From NCBI GenBank assembly GCA_036971715.1, contig JAVHJL010000004.1, positions 1,798,001 through 1,862,000 of the forward strand: a stretch of DNA of 64,000 nt, in the 5' to 3' direction. Below the pieces are notes generated by a model. The model ran no database searches. It saw nothing but the letters and a program-made list of their open reading frames with translations, and was not told where the DNA came from. The translations under genes and the position numbers were made by a program. Below are positions 11,601-20,696 of the stretch, one piece after another. Source of the stretch: Arthrobotrys musiformis. Lineage: Eukaryota; Ascomycota; Orbiliomycetes; Orbiliales; Orbiliaceae. Numbering within the stretch: the first letter of the stretch is position 1; each line of letters begins with the position of its first letter.

Positions 11601-11957
11601 ATGAGGGTCTTTGAGAACTACGTATGGGAGCATTTTGACGGGGAATGTCCCGCCAGACGGCGGATACACCGAGTGTAGATCCGCAGGAGGAATGTGGAAT
11701 CTCGGCGCAGTGATCTTAAAATCTTGACTCCCCTCAAGAGTAAAATTACTTCCACCTGGGGCCTTAACTACCTGAGAGACAGATATCGTTCGGAGGCCTG
11801 CCGTGAGCGCAGGCGTGTAGAAGGAATAAAACCGCTGCTCGTCAGGCGCCAATGCGTCATCATCGGCAGAAGCAATTGTTTTCCCATGTCTAATTTCGGA
11901 ATCATGTATTTTGACCAAATATCGAGGGTCTGACGGTGGAAAATTTAAGGCCGGCAT
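8667..11957 (-). CDS. 1096-residue protein of a family I recall from bacteria, function unknown
   Basis: This is an intronless ORF with ATG at 11955-11957 and a TAG stop at 8667-8669. No signal peptide or transmembrane helix is apparent, so the protein is probably cytosolic. Distinctive strings are APRFHIPPADLHSVYPPSG (near residue 85), LPYVVLKDPHLPWERS (near 110), YGYLAHVRKV (near 230), SVVLANRTG (near 260) and VVHLVSLEGL (near 285). From memory, unnamed long proteins of actinobacteria, cyanobacteria and myxobacteria carry the same pattern (PRF.L.P.D.H.V.PP, LPHVVL...LPWER, GYLAHVR, VANR, HLVSLEG). I could not check this. The rest of the chain is not recognisable. It is divergent from the 1324-residue gene across a 348-bp promoter and convergent with the glycine-rich gene. 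Transcription with its neighbours is inferred from position only. Confidence 0.8.
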   Translation of the reverse strand: MPALNFPPSDPRYLVKIHDSEIRHGKTIASADDDALAPDEQRFYSFYTPALTAGLRTISVSQVVKAPGGSNFTLEGSQDFKITAPRFHIPPADLHSVYPPSGGTFPVKMLPYVVLKDPHLPWERSMGASAPTDQDRVRVPWLALWVFQPGELLLPKIDLLAKSALSETGTVRLKCKDFLNAGAAGLVPTPLKSNPNNPEEEDTEADFIFADIKVFQAFTQTYASDGSSSSPIDMSPYGYLAHVRKVGSSALKAAAASLEDDSFSVVLANRTGPLTAQQPLGKAVVHLVSLEGLDSAFTPAQSSTFVGLCSLYSWTFRYTSQDDQVEFEDALRIIGTPSTGVEFLRPPKEKWMDLVNSSDPIKSRVGKRLRDGYSLTKYRTLSGDETLAVQRGPLIPTTPPINGPLNRNIHLFSSQLQILDSQVGLVDNSYASAWNLGKTQALADEKFLNALVRLRTRIYLRALLQAKSTVMNQEGPKKILDRLISSVDSVLNLSDARKFAKEKWFNEVPPERTECLSLWDSALRTQFKQVASQEASILGNAISGGLYDEANGPVSTDWAVVLAWTLDALYLSNISWQHLLMEPSSLPDNSIRFFYVDPTWLNAYLDGALSVGNHVEGDQDSVRAALKITLQTFLNTVNPALGYIPQIPISGCLIRSSIVSHFPDLSIIADRPAGDTQAPILKRTNLAPDILLVLFDRPLTSVDFPDGIRICQPPHQQAFVASNGKISVDSIDMVYKRISTDPDSSSNVMMERLATVPEPAKPLLHSDYGIVHAKNIAQKAFGYLKDTLKTSFSELAPSATVLALHFSYTLTRLTLPLSAPDPEHPVNGFQLTMLEVQDLHGMGTGYNQREQAVKTSVFSSDENTLPQAQTDTESETVSYPTPRPPYFAPLSKLLLTGPRTYISASTETPTANMPTDTQYVLQVYALGYKSFSDPAGAETRIPRDVDGPLNLVFGLQRKSRPDGASYLLQAVSVHIPSDLSGSSAGLILGYTGPGASMANNIRFMPQIQCPPAAAGTASEVIINLSPRSRTPAENLLKSCETLMNKDLTYVLRQVPINKAASTLNVVFDIIVKEYYGDSQTALTSTARVKLVNIADL

Positions 11958-12305
11958 GGCGTTTGGTATTGTGAGCTGGCTTGTGTAATTGAAGTGGAGC
12001 TAGCACTCGGCCCAAAGAGTTCATCAGAACAAAGCAGGTGTCTGGCCAAACAGCTCCAGCCGACATACCCCTCGAACTTTTATACTCCGTGACGCGCCAT
12101 GCCGCTTTCCGGTTCGCAGTGAATTGAAAGCGGGGTAGCCGGCCGCCGACAATTTCCGAAGTGCGACAGAGCAACCAAGCTTCGCATTGGAGTTATTCCG
12201 GCCCGTTTGAATTCTTCATCCTCTAAATTATAAATCCTTTCTACAAGAAATTTCGTTAGTTCGAGTCCACAACGCAGGGGGATATATTCACATACGTTGG
12301 ACAGA
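11958..12305. promoter_or_regulatory. Shared divergent promoter of the 1096- and 1324-residue genes
   Basis: This 348-bp spacer lies between two divergent ATGs. On the minus strand TATAAAAG (complement of 12077-12084) is 120 bp from the 1096-residue ATG. On the plus strand TATAAAT at 12229-12235 is 71 bp from ATG 12306. Two TATA boxes facing outward in so short a spacer suggest co-regulation of the two genes. Confidence 0.5.
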
Positions 12306-15300
12306 ATGGCCGACGTTTTACCGCAGGAGGCCGAATCCAGCTCGTCCGCGAGCGCCGCTCCTAGGCCGCCCGACGCCTCTCTTCTGATACCGATAAAATT
12401 GGACGTATTCGCTATTGGAGACCCAAAAGCCTATGCAAGCCAATGTCCGAACGTTACTCTGCTACCAACCAATCTGTTCGACTATTCCAAGCTGCGGCTC
12501 CAAAAACGCTCAGTTCAAGCCGATTTACAGGACCATGCCGACTTTGAAAGTGCTAAAGCGACGAACGCAAATCCAAGACTGTTCGATGTCACGACCTCCC
12601 AGCCTCGAGATAATGTCTCCGGGGTGTATATTTCTTGGACGTTGCCGCAAATATACCGCTGGCAAGTAACTTCGACAAAGCAAGATGACTTCAAACCAGC
12701 ACAGACCCCACCGAACCGCTGGATGGTTGTCAGGGTCACAAGAGATGTGAAAACTATTGCCGGTTGGGTCATCGAAAGTGACGTCTATCGCCATATCGAT
12801 ACTCTAGACCCACAGGTAGATTTGATGACCGATGTGTCACAATACATTCGAGAGCCTAAAGACCTCAGAGAGGAGCGCGCTGTCGACCGCCAAGGCGAGT
12901 ATTTTCTTGGCCGACAGCTGCCATTGAAAAACTGGAAAGAAGATACCGATTCAAACCTCTTGCACGTCAAGCCATTAATGGCGAATAGTGCGGGAAATAT
13001 CCTCTTCGCGGACTATCAACCCCATAACCCAAACGTCTTTAGCTTCCGCGATCCTCTCAACGGAGTGCCGGCAGGGGCCCAGGTTGGGTATTCCGTAATT
13101 GGCTGGCATGCGGATCCCAACGAGGACCCTTTTATGATTAAAGAGACTGGATTGACGAATAAAGATATCCTCGGGCAGTTCAATCTGAACTTAGACGCAA
13201 GCAGATTGGCTCGGGAGGATGTCCAAAATTGGATGGGCTCGACGACGCCGGCAAGGCATATGTGCCACGGTAGCACATATTCTTTGTTGAAATGGGACCC
13301 GAATCCGACGTTCCCGAGCAAGAGAGACCCAAATATTTCATCTGATGCCGGAGCTGCCATTTTAAAATCGAGTGGTAGTGTAGCCGTTGGTGCCAATCCG
13401 TTCGATGCGTTTGGGGCCTTCATAAATTCAGCGAAATCGAATCAGATTCACGAAGACCTTCGAAAATTGCAACAGTTTTCGGTCACAGGGAATGCTACCG
13501 ACGTGGACAAGGAAACTGCCGCAGATGAGTTTCTAAAGATTCTTGGAGAATTCAAATCGACCGATGGAGGCAGTCGCTGGAAAGTGCAGCCGTCGAGCGA
13601 AAACCCTACTACTTCGAGCAGCGACCCAGAAATGGTACAACTGAGTGAGACCCAAAAGGCATACCTCGAGGAAGTGAATGCATTGCAGTGGGCATGCGAC
13701 CATTTAACCTCCAACCTCAATTATCGGCGCTGGGAACTGTTTTGCGGCTGGTGGCGCTGGGTAACTGCAGGCGAAGATTCGAGACTTGCGGACCTCTCCA
13801 ATAAACACGACGTTCTTGTATCAGAAATCCAAAATCTGGTTACCACAATCCAAATTTTAGAATCGCAAATGAGCCAAATCCAGCAGAAGCACCTACCCGC
13901 ATTGGCAAAGGTACCGTGGGACACATTCATGCAGCGCAAAGATCCAACCCTCGCCCTGCTTGGCTGCAAAGCGCCCTGGCCGGAAGGGTTCTCCGGGAGC
14001 CAGCCCGTCCGGTTATATTCGCAAGCGGTTATTGAATTCTCGTCGGACAAGTTTGGAAGAGACGCATTCTATGCCGCCACGAGAATTACGGGACCGATAA
14101 AATCAATACCCGCTGCGGCTGACACAATCCATAGCGAACAGTGCGGCTATATGACCACGAGTTGTGGAGACCCTTTACCCAACCTCCACGATAGAGCGGT
14201 TGCGCCACCGTATTCAAATGCTGTCTATAATACGGATGCCATTATCGACAGTGCCTTGGTTCCTTTGTATGTCGAATGGGAAGCCGAATATATCCACGTT
14301 CCATACGATCTCTGGAAGCCAGCGCAAGCCAGGGGTCTATCATCCCAGATATATTCCGAGCTGACACAAAATATTGGTTCTATCAATGACCTCTCGCATA
14401 TGGGTACTAAGTTTATACGCCGTTCTCTTGGTGGAAGGGCACTACTTCACCCAGGCCCAGGTCATTCTCTAGCGAATTTGCTCGAGAATGCAGTATCGAG
14501 GTTGCCAGAAAGCGAGCTAAAGGACATTCTTCCTCCCGACCAAAGAGCCAAGCTATATGCAAAGCTGAAAGACGTTCCTTCGTTAAGCTGCCGATTGGAC
14601 GGATTCTCGGATCAACTGGTGACTCTTCTTAGTGGGACGTCACATCTTCAGCCCACCCTACCAGATGGGTCTGTTATGCCAGAAGCTCTTGCTGCTGCTG
14701 TAGAAATTGGTTTCACTGAAGAAACCCTTGGGCTAGTAAAGGACCAGTGTGATCCAATCCCATACGACGCTAACATCGACCACGAAGCGGTATTCATTCC
14801 CGTGACCCACGGACAGCTAAGATTCAAAAAGCTGAATCTTATCGATAAATTCGGGAGAGGGGTCGAGATTGTCGGAAAAGACGGCCTTTCGCCATGTATC
14901 TCGTCAGCCTTCAAACCATCGGCCCGCAAAGTAGGAGGAAACGATGTTCCCAACGTGGTAGAGCCAACTGGGGATAATTGTCAGTTCTTTCAGGTTCCAC
15001 CATCTATCAATCAACCCGCTCGCCTGTTTAACTCGTACCTCAAACCGTCTGCGGCGACCAGTCAGACTTCTTGGATCCCTTGTACGGAGTGGGATGACCC
15101 CGTTTGTGGGTACATAATGTACAACAGCGTCGATCTTTCGATACAAGTCTTTAATCCTGCGGGAGAGCTCTACACAGAAATTCTAACGACGGAAGGCACC
15201 TTTGATACGAGAACCGCCCAGTGGAATCCCCCGCCCATATCACAAAAGCTCGAGGGTTTGGCACCAGTTCCGGAACCCGATCAATGGAAAGTTGTCATTC

Positions 15301-16280
15301 TGAACAATTTCATCGAATGTCTCAAAAATCCGGAATACGCGATACGTATAATCCAAGTGCTTGGAGACGCAGCAAGCTGTTCCGGCCCACCAGCAGAATC
15401 ATACTCCAGCGTAATTAATGCTGCTTTCGGGCGACCGTTCGCTTTAGCCGTTGCCGGATGGTCGATCGAGCTGTCCCATGAAGAACTGAAGCCTCAAACA
15501 ACAGCAAAGAACGTAGCAGGCCAAACCCATTCGAGCCTGTCCGATTACGAATTCCCATTGCACATAGGTCTAAAGGAACACTCAAATGACGGGTTAGCAG
15601 CCTATTTCCCCGTTTCCGAAGAAAACAAGATGAAACCGGACTTCCGCAACATCTATACTTTTTGGCCGAGCGGCATTGATGCAGTCGATCGAAATGAATA
15701 CTTCAAATGTAATGGAATCCACGTGTCTAGTCTTCCAACTTTACAGGCACACCACGTGGAGCCATTCAACAATCTTGACGTGAGATCGGCAGAGGATATG
15801 GTAAACGAGCGGTTCGGGCATATCTCACCATTCGCCTTGCTGGTCGACCTATTCCACCCGGTCAAGGCGCAAACGGGGGTTCTGCCACCATCCAACCTCA
15901 GCCTTCCGGATTGGCCGGTCCAACAGGCGTTGAAGACCATCAGGATATTTTACCGTGCAGGGCCATTCTTATTTCGAGAAGATCCATTGAAGGGGATGAT
16001 TAACCAGCCGGAATCCATAGCAGATGGAGATCGAGAGAACGCCGACCCGGGGCCGGAGCCGGTAGTCCCTCCACTATACATCCCAACCGTCCCATACGGG
16101 CAGTGGGAGTGGCTACAGCCATATCTCTCAGGCGATGATATTGAAACAAAATACTGGAGTCAACCGGTTAGTAAGAGCGATATTTCGAGGCCGGTGCTGG
16201 AGGACCCGAAGTCTCCATATACGATGGTTGATGGGGTGATGAGGTCGACGGAGCCCCTCCTCCACAGCCCAAAGAAATAA
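12306..16280 (+). CDS. 1324-residue protein of a family I recall from bacteria, function unknown
   Basis: This is an intronless ORF. The open frame begins at 12297 with TTG, but ATG 12306 (MADVLPQEAE) is the first methionine and is chosen. An Ala/Ser/Pro-rich leader of about 25 residues precedes the conserved part. Strings that recall unnamed long bacterial proteins are NRWMVVRVTRD (near residue 140), GWVIESDVY, LGRQLPLKNW, NVFSFRDPL and GYSVIGWHADPNEDPF (near 275). A probable coiled coil lies around residues 490-535 (leucine/isoleucine heptads in LADLSNKHDVLVSEIQNL and following). There is no signal peptide or transmembrane helix. It shares a divergent promoter with the 1096-residue gene. 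Size, lack of introns and the motif memory suggest the two are partners or paralogous-scale components of one assembly; this is inference. Confidence 0.8.
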   Translation: MADVLPQEAESSSSASAAPRPPDASLLIPIKLDVFAIGDPKAYASQCPNVTLLPTNLFDYSKLRLQKRSVQADLQDHADFESAKATNANPRLFDVTTSQPRDNVSGVYISWTLPQIYRWQVTSTKQDDFKPAQTPPNRWMVVRVTRDVKTIAGWVIESDVYRHIDTLDPQVDLMTDVSQYIREPKDLREERAVDRQGEYFLGRQLPLKNWKEDTDSNLLHVKPLMANSAGNILFADYQPHNPNVFSFRDPLNGVPAGAQVGYSVIGWHADPNEDPFMIKETGLTNKDILGQFNLNLDASRLAREDVQNWMGSTTPARHMCHGSTYSLLKWDPNPTFPSKRDPNISSDAGAAILKSSGSVAVGANPFDAFGAFINSAKSNQIHEDLRKLQQFSVTGNATDVDKETAADEFLKILGEFKSTDGGSRWKVQPSSENPTTSSSDPEMVQLSETQKAYLEEVNALQWACDHLTSNLNYRRWELFCGWWRWVTAGEDSRLADLSNKHDVLVSEIQNLVTTIQILESQMSQIQQKHLPALAKVPWDTFMQRKDPTLALLGCKAPWPEGFSGSQPVRLYSQAVIEFSSDKFGRDAFYAATRITGPIKSIPAAADTIHSEQCGYMTTSCGDPLPNLHDRAVAPPYSNAVYNTDAIIDSALVPLYVEWEAEYIHVPYDLWKPAQARGLSSQIYSELTQNIGSINDLSHMGTKFIRRSLGGRALLHPGPGHSLANLLENAVSRLPESELKDILPPDQRAKLYAKLKDVPSLSCRLDGFSDQLVTLLSGTSHLQPTLPDGSVMPEALAAAVEIGFTEETLGLVKDQCDPIPYDANIDHEAVFIPVTHGQLRFKKLNLIDKFGRGVEIVGKDGLSPCISSAFKPSARKVGGNDVPNVVEPTGDNCQFFQVPPSINQPARLFNSYLKPSAATSQTSWIPCTEWDDPVCGYIMYNSVDLSIQVFNPAGELYTEILTTEGTFDTRTAQWNPPPISQKLEGLAPVPEPDQWKVVILNNFIECLKNPEYAIRIIQVLGDAASCSGPPAESYSSVINAAFGRPFALAVAGWSIELSHEELKPQTTAKNVAGQTHSSLSDYEFPLHIGLKEHSNDGLAAYFPVSEENKMKPDFRNIYTFWPSGIDAVDRNEYFKCNGIHVSSLPTLQAHHVEPFNNLDVRSAEDMVNERFGHISPFALLVDLFHPVKAQTGVLPPSNLSLPDWPVQQALKTIRIFYRAGPFLFREDPLKGMINQPESIADGDRENADPGPEPVVPPLYIPTVPYGQWEWLQPYLSGDDIETKYWSQPVSKSDISRPVLEDPKSPYTMVDGVMRSTEPLLHSPKK

Positions 16281-16734
16281 CGGCTAAAATGTGTTGGTTG
16301 CGTTTGTGTCACCCAATGCTGCCGAATCTGGAACCCATCCCGTCTCGGAAGCGATTGCCCAGGGGCCAAAAACACACGGACGAATCAGCGTTGCGGAAAC
16401 CACAACACAGGACCCACTAGTTTATCAACTCGATGTTTTTCCCTCCCTCCAAGGTCTCGATCTTGTTTGTCTCGTAGATCTTGTATTATATCGATATATT
16501 TTTTTTTTTTTTTAAAAAAAATACCAGGCTGGGTTTTAGGGTTTATATTATGGCTTGTTATATATTAGTACAAAATTGGCTTTAACAAACAAGCAAATGC
16601 AATCTAAAAGTACAATCTAAAGGAACTCGTCTTTCTATCTTATAATCGTACACTCCCCATTGTATCTTCTAGGCCTCCCCCCAAAAAAATCATCAAAGTT
16701 CTCGTCGAATCATTGACTCATACTCAAAGTCCGT
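16281..16734. other. Convergent 3' spacer with T/A homopolymer
   Basis: This 454-bp spacer separates the convergent 1324-residue and cysteine-rich genes. It should hold both 3' UTRs. A run of T followed by A lies near 16499-16521. I see no gene in it. Confidence 0.5.
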
Positions 16735-17422
16735 TTACAATCCGAACATCCTGATGTACTTCTCATCCAAGCAGACCTTTCCAGTGCACTCCTCCTTGCT
16801 CAATCCCTTGGGGCAAGTGTTAGAAACACAGAAGCTCTTGCTGGAAAGTCCGGGGAAGTTGCAGCCATCATCGGTATTGCAGTTCCTGGAAAGCCCCCAG
16901 GTCAAGCAAACACCCATTCCATCATTAAGCGCATCCTCACCAGCACAGATCTCCAAGCTGGATGGGTTCTCGAAGCACTTCTTTCCAGACTTGCCACCGC
17001 ATCGGTTCACACCCTCGCTGCGGACGCCGACGACATCGGTGATGGCCTTTTCGACGCAGAAACCGCAGTATGCGACATCCTGTGGGCATTGGAAGCGGTT
17101 GGCGCGGGGGATGCACTTGTTATCCTTGGGGCAGGTGGTGTTGGGGTCGGCCATGGTTGCACCGCAGGTTTTGGCGGCCTTGATGCAGACGCCCTTCGGG
17201 TCGTCCTTGAAGCCGAATTCTCCGACGCAGGTTTCGCCAGTGGCGCAGGTGAGGTTTGAGCCGGCGCCGCAACGCTTTTGAGCAGCTTGCTGGGTGGGTG
17301 TTAGTATTTATTTTTGATGGTTGGGGTATGAAGAGAATGAGACTTACGCGCTTGATGAAGTCGCCCTGTGGGGCGGCGGCGGCGGCGGCGGCGAAGATAG
17401 CGAGGATGAGAGTGGCCTTCAT
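16735..17422 (-). CDS. Small secreted protein with 20 cysteines
   Basis: There are two exons, 17422-17348 and 17289-16735, with a 58-nt intron (17290-17347, GTAAGT...CCAG, phase 0), giving 209 residues. The N-terminus MKATLILAIFAAAAAAAPQG is a classical signal peptide. Two KR sites follow (FIKR at the exon end and AQKR just before the first cysteine), suggesting Kex2 processing. The mature chain carries 20 cysteines, consistent with ten disulfides, in loose repeats of the type C-x3-5-C. No enzymatic motif is visible. The protein is presumably extracellular, either a cell-wall component or an effector-like protein. A TATA-like run on the minus strand near 17511-17517 is about 90 bp upstream of the ATG. 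Confidence 0.85.
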
Positions 17423-20400
17423 TTTTGCGGTTTGGATTGTTTGATTAGAGATTGTTGTTTAAGAGAAGTTGGTTGGTTGTAGATAATTTATACGACGCGG
17501 TCGTAGTTTGTATATATAGTAAGAACTGAAAAAGGTTTAAAGCGTAGGCTTTTTAAAAAGGTTGTTTGGAAGAAATTGTAAGGACTGAAAGAATTGGTTG
17601 GTTTGTTACTGTGGAATGCTGCTGAATGATTGTTTGATATGGATTCGAGATAATCGGTCAGGAATCGTGGTCTTTATATATTCGAAAAACCCTCGTAAAG
17701 AATTAACTTTTCGTTGAAGTGGTATGGATCGGATGCTCGGAGCACCAGTTTAGCTAGTATCTTTACTTTTTTTCCCCCGACGTCCGTGGCTTGATCATCA
17801 TTGCTTTCGTCCCTGCAGAATTGACAACCCTGACAGCTATAGATCCCTTGTTACATTTACCCCAACAGAGAGGTCTCACGAAGAAAAATAAAAAATGTTC
17901 CACTTCGCTTCAAGAGCAAGCCTTGCGAACATTTTTCATTCGCGTATGTACACCCAATTCGAAAAAAATAAGTTATGCAGTGTGTGTGTGTGACATGTAC
18001 CCTCAAAATACGCGGGGTGTGAGACAGGTAGCCTCGAGTAACAAAGGAGACTCCACATGCCGTTGCATGCATAGAACTTCTAGATCAGATAGGTTACACA
18101 AGATATGACACCGATAAAAACAAAAGTTTTGCCCCGGTGCGGTGGGAAAAAAAATTCTGACCTAGCGTGGGCGTTTTCCCTTTCGGGTATGTGGGAAACC
18201 CAAAAGAAAACTTGGTACAGGTTGAAGAAGCGGGTGTTTACGGTTCATTCCGGAGAATACTAGCGGCGGCGTGCGTTAATGGACATCAGAGTGGTTCGAC
18301 TCGACGTACACTAGAACCTGAAGTGCATTTTGCAGAAACGTTTCCCCTGGTGGTAGCATGCATAGCCTCACGAGCTGGAGATTGAAACATTAATTTTCCA
18401 CTCTGCGGTGCATGATAGCTATGAATCGATATGCAATAACCCGCTTTTAGGGTAGAGTTAGCGAATTCGCATATCAGGAATCGGGTATCGATGCCATCTA
18501 CAAGGTACGCTCTATCCTGCGTTAATTAATCATTGTCTAGTCATGATCAATTGAATCCTATGCCATATGAAATAACATCATGCGATAATTATTTTGTTGA
18601 GATCAAGCCTCAACCCGAATCATAGCTGGAGACTGTGAAAGAGAAGGGCCGCCACCTCGGTTTAACACGTGGTGACTAGCGTAACCTTTATTTTTCATCA
18701 ATTGGTGTTCTAGAATGTCCGCATAGAAGCGGCTATTTTGTCCTCTGCATTGAATTGCCAAGTTCTTATCACCATTCGGAAAAGAATCAAAGCAAGCAAG
18801 AACTAAAGAAAGGAAAAAATCTGTTATAACCCTCTACCATGCAATTGAGAGCGTTCCAGGGTCCTTCTCTTTCACAAACAGAGCGTCAGCTGGGGCCCTG
18901 TGCATCTATGTGGCGTCTGGTATTCCCAAGTTGTGGAATTTTGGAAGGAAGGAACGGTTTTGGTGTTGCCCTGTGGCTTTTTTTCCTTTGGTTCTTTCCC
19001 TTTCGGGGAAGGCCTCGGATGCGAGAAATGCAGGGGTTGTTAGAAGTGACGAAATCTGTAACTGGGAAGCTCGAAAGGAACTGGCTTCGAAGGTTGTATC
19101 GTATGATATTGTGACTTTTGGGCTTTGCATGAACTTTGGCTCTGAAAGCTCCTGTGGAGTATGCAGTATTCCTGTGAAGATGGAACCGGCGAGTGTCAGG
19201 CTTCAAGCCACATGTTTACCATTCGAAATCTTTCTTTCCCTTGCAATTGGATAGAATATCGAATTCAATATTCCTCATGAAGCCGCAGCCGCAGTCGCAA
19301 CTCGATACTTCATGCTCAACATACATCTTGACACGCAAATTAAACAGCAAGAAAAAGGTTATCTTGAATCGAGTATATTCCACCCGTTCTAGGCTCACAG
19401 AGCCCAACAGGAACCTCATTCTGAAGACTCAATTCCGCGGGATCAGTATATTTAGAAATTTCGCAAAAAAAGCGTATTATGTCTAAGAAGTGCATCTCGG
19501 CCTCCTCCGCACCTTTGAAGTCCGTCAAGGAAGCTATTAATTTCCGTCAGAGCTCAGCTGCAAACTAACTAACTACTCCGTATAGCAAACCTCCCAAGAG
19601 ATACTAAAGTTTTTTTTCGGTTTAAAATTCCCCAGAATTTGTTCGGTTCGGTGGCCGGTTATATTATATAATTATAATACGGCATGCAGCAGACATCAGT
19701 GCGCGAATGTTTCGCCAGAACGACCGGGTTTGTTGCGAAGAGGTCCGTCCGCTTTGCACGTTCCTTGGGCTCCAGTTTTTAACATCCCAGAACCTGTTGA
19801 TCAATTGATCTTACTATGTAGACATTCAAAAGAAAGGCACAAATATAATACACCTCAAAGGGCACTTGTGATTGGCAATAAATTGCGATGGGCCAAATTT
19901 CCAGCTGGTTTTCGGGCTGATATTACTCCAAGTATCCCACCATGCATGTGGGAATATCGCAAAAGTACTCAGGTCAACTTTACTTCAAGTTCTCACCGCC
20001 GCACAATACATGACTGAGGCGGATACTCCTTGGTTCCGACTAAGGCAAGACCCCAAATCCACCTAGAAAGCGGCGTCCGTGCTGGTTCGAAAGCTGGTCC
20101 TGCGCGTCAACGTTGGGAAGCTGCGCGGTATTCTCACATGATCACAATAGTTGATCACCGCGAGTGCAATGGTACTTAGCCTCGAATCAAAGAACTTCAG
20201 TCTTCTTCGATTGAATATGTGTACTCGAAAATATAGCCTTCTTCTTTCAAGCTCAAAGATGACCAAACCTACCAACTTCAAAATATAAAGCCAATCTGAC
20301 TCGTAATAAAAAAAATAAAACCCATCACCAGGTCCTCGTTCTCGTTTAAATTGATATGATGATCGGATGGCTTCCTCGCCTCGCTAGCAGGGATATCTGA

Positions 20401-20696
20401 CACGGTAAAAGTCACGCCGTAAACCGCTCCCCCCCTGAAAGAGGCGTACGCATGCAGAGGGGTTCCACAACGGTTCAAGCGACAGGCTTCAACGATACGT
20501 TAGCAAGGGGAGTTGAAGTGCCGGGGAAAAAAATACTGGCATGGTATGAAAGCAGGGAGAAAAACAGAGTTGAAATTTTGTTTCGTACCTCTCTTTTTGT
20601 AAATTGTAACCTTCTTGTTTTACCGTATACGATACGTGTAGATACCTATTATCGAAGTACCTCCATACCATATATATATATCGGACGAAAAGAAAA
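17423..20696. other. 3.3-kb intergenic region, no supported gene
   Basis: The region holds the promoter of the cysteine-rich gene and upstream sequence of the DUF1826-like gene. Short ORFs at 18839-19254 and 19730-20066 overlap each other on both strands, lack introns or recognisable motifs and look spurious. The AT content rises around 19600-19680. An imperfect GGGAAA inverted repeat lies near 18174-18200. I see no RNA gene. Confidence 0.5.

Noticed and set aside
18240..18310. tRNA-like sequence with a GGTTCGACTC B-box match
   Set aside because: No matching A-box, acceptor stem or cloverleaf can be formed in the upstream 70 bases.
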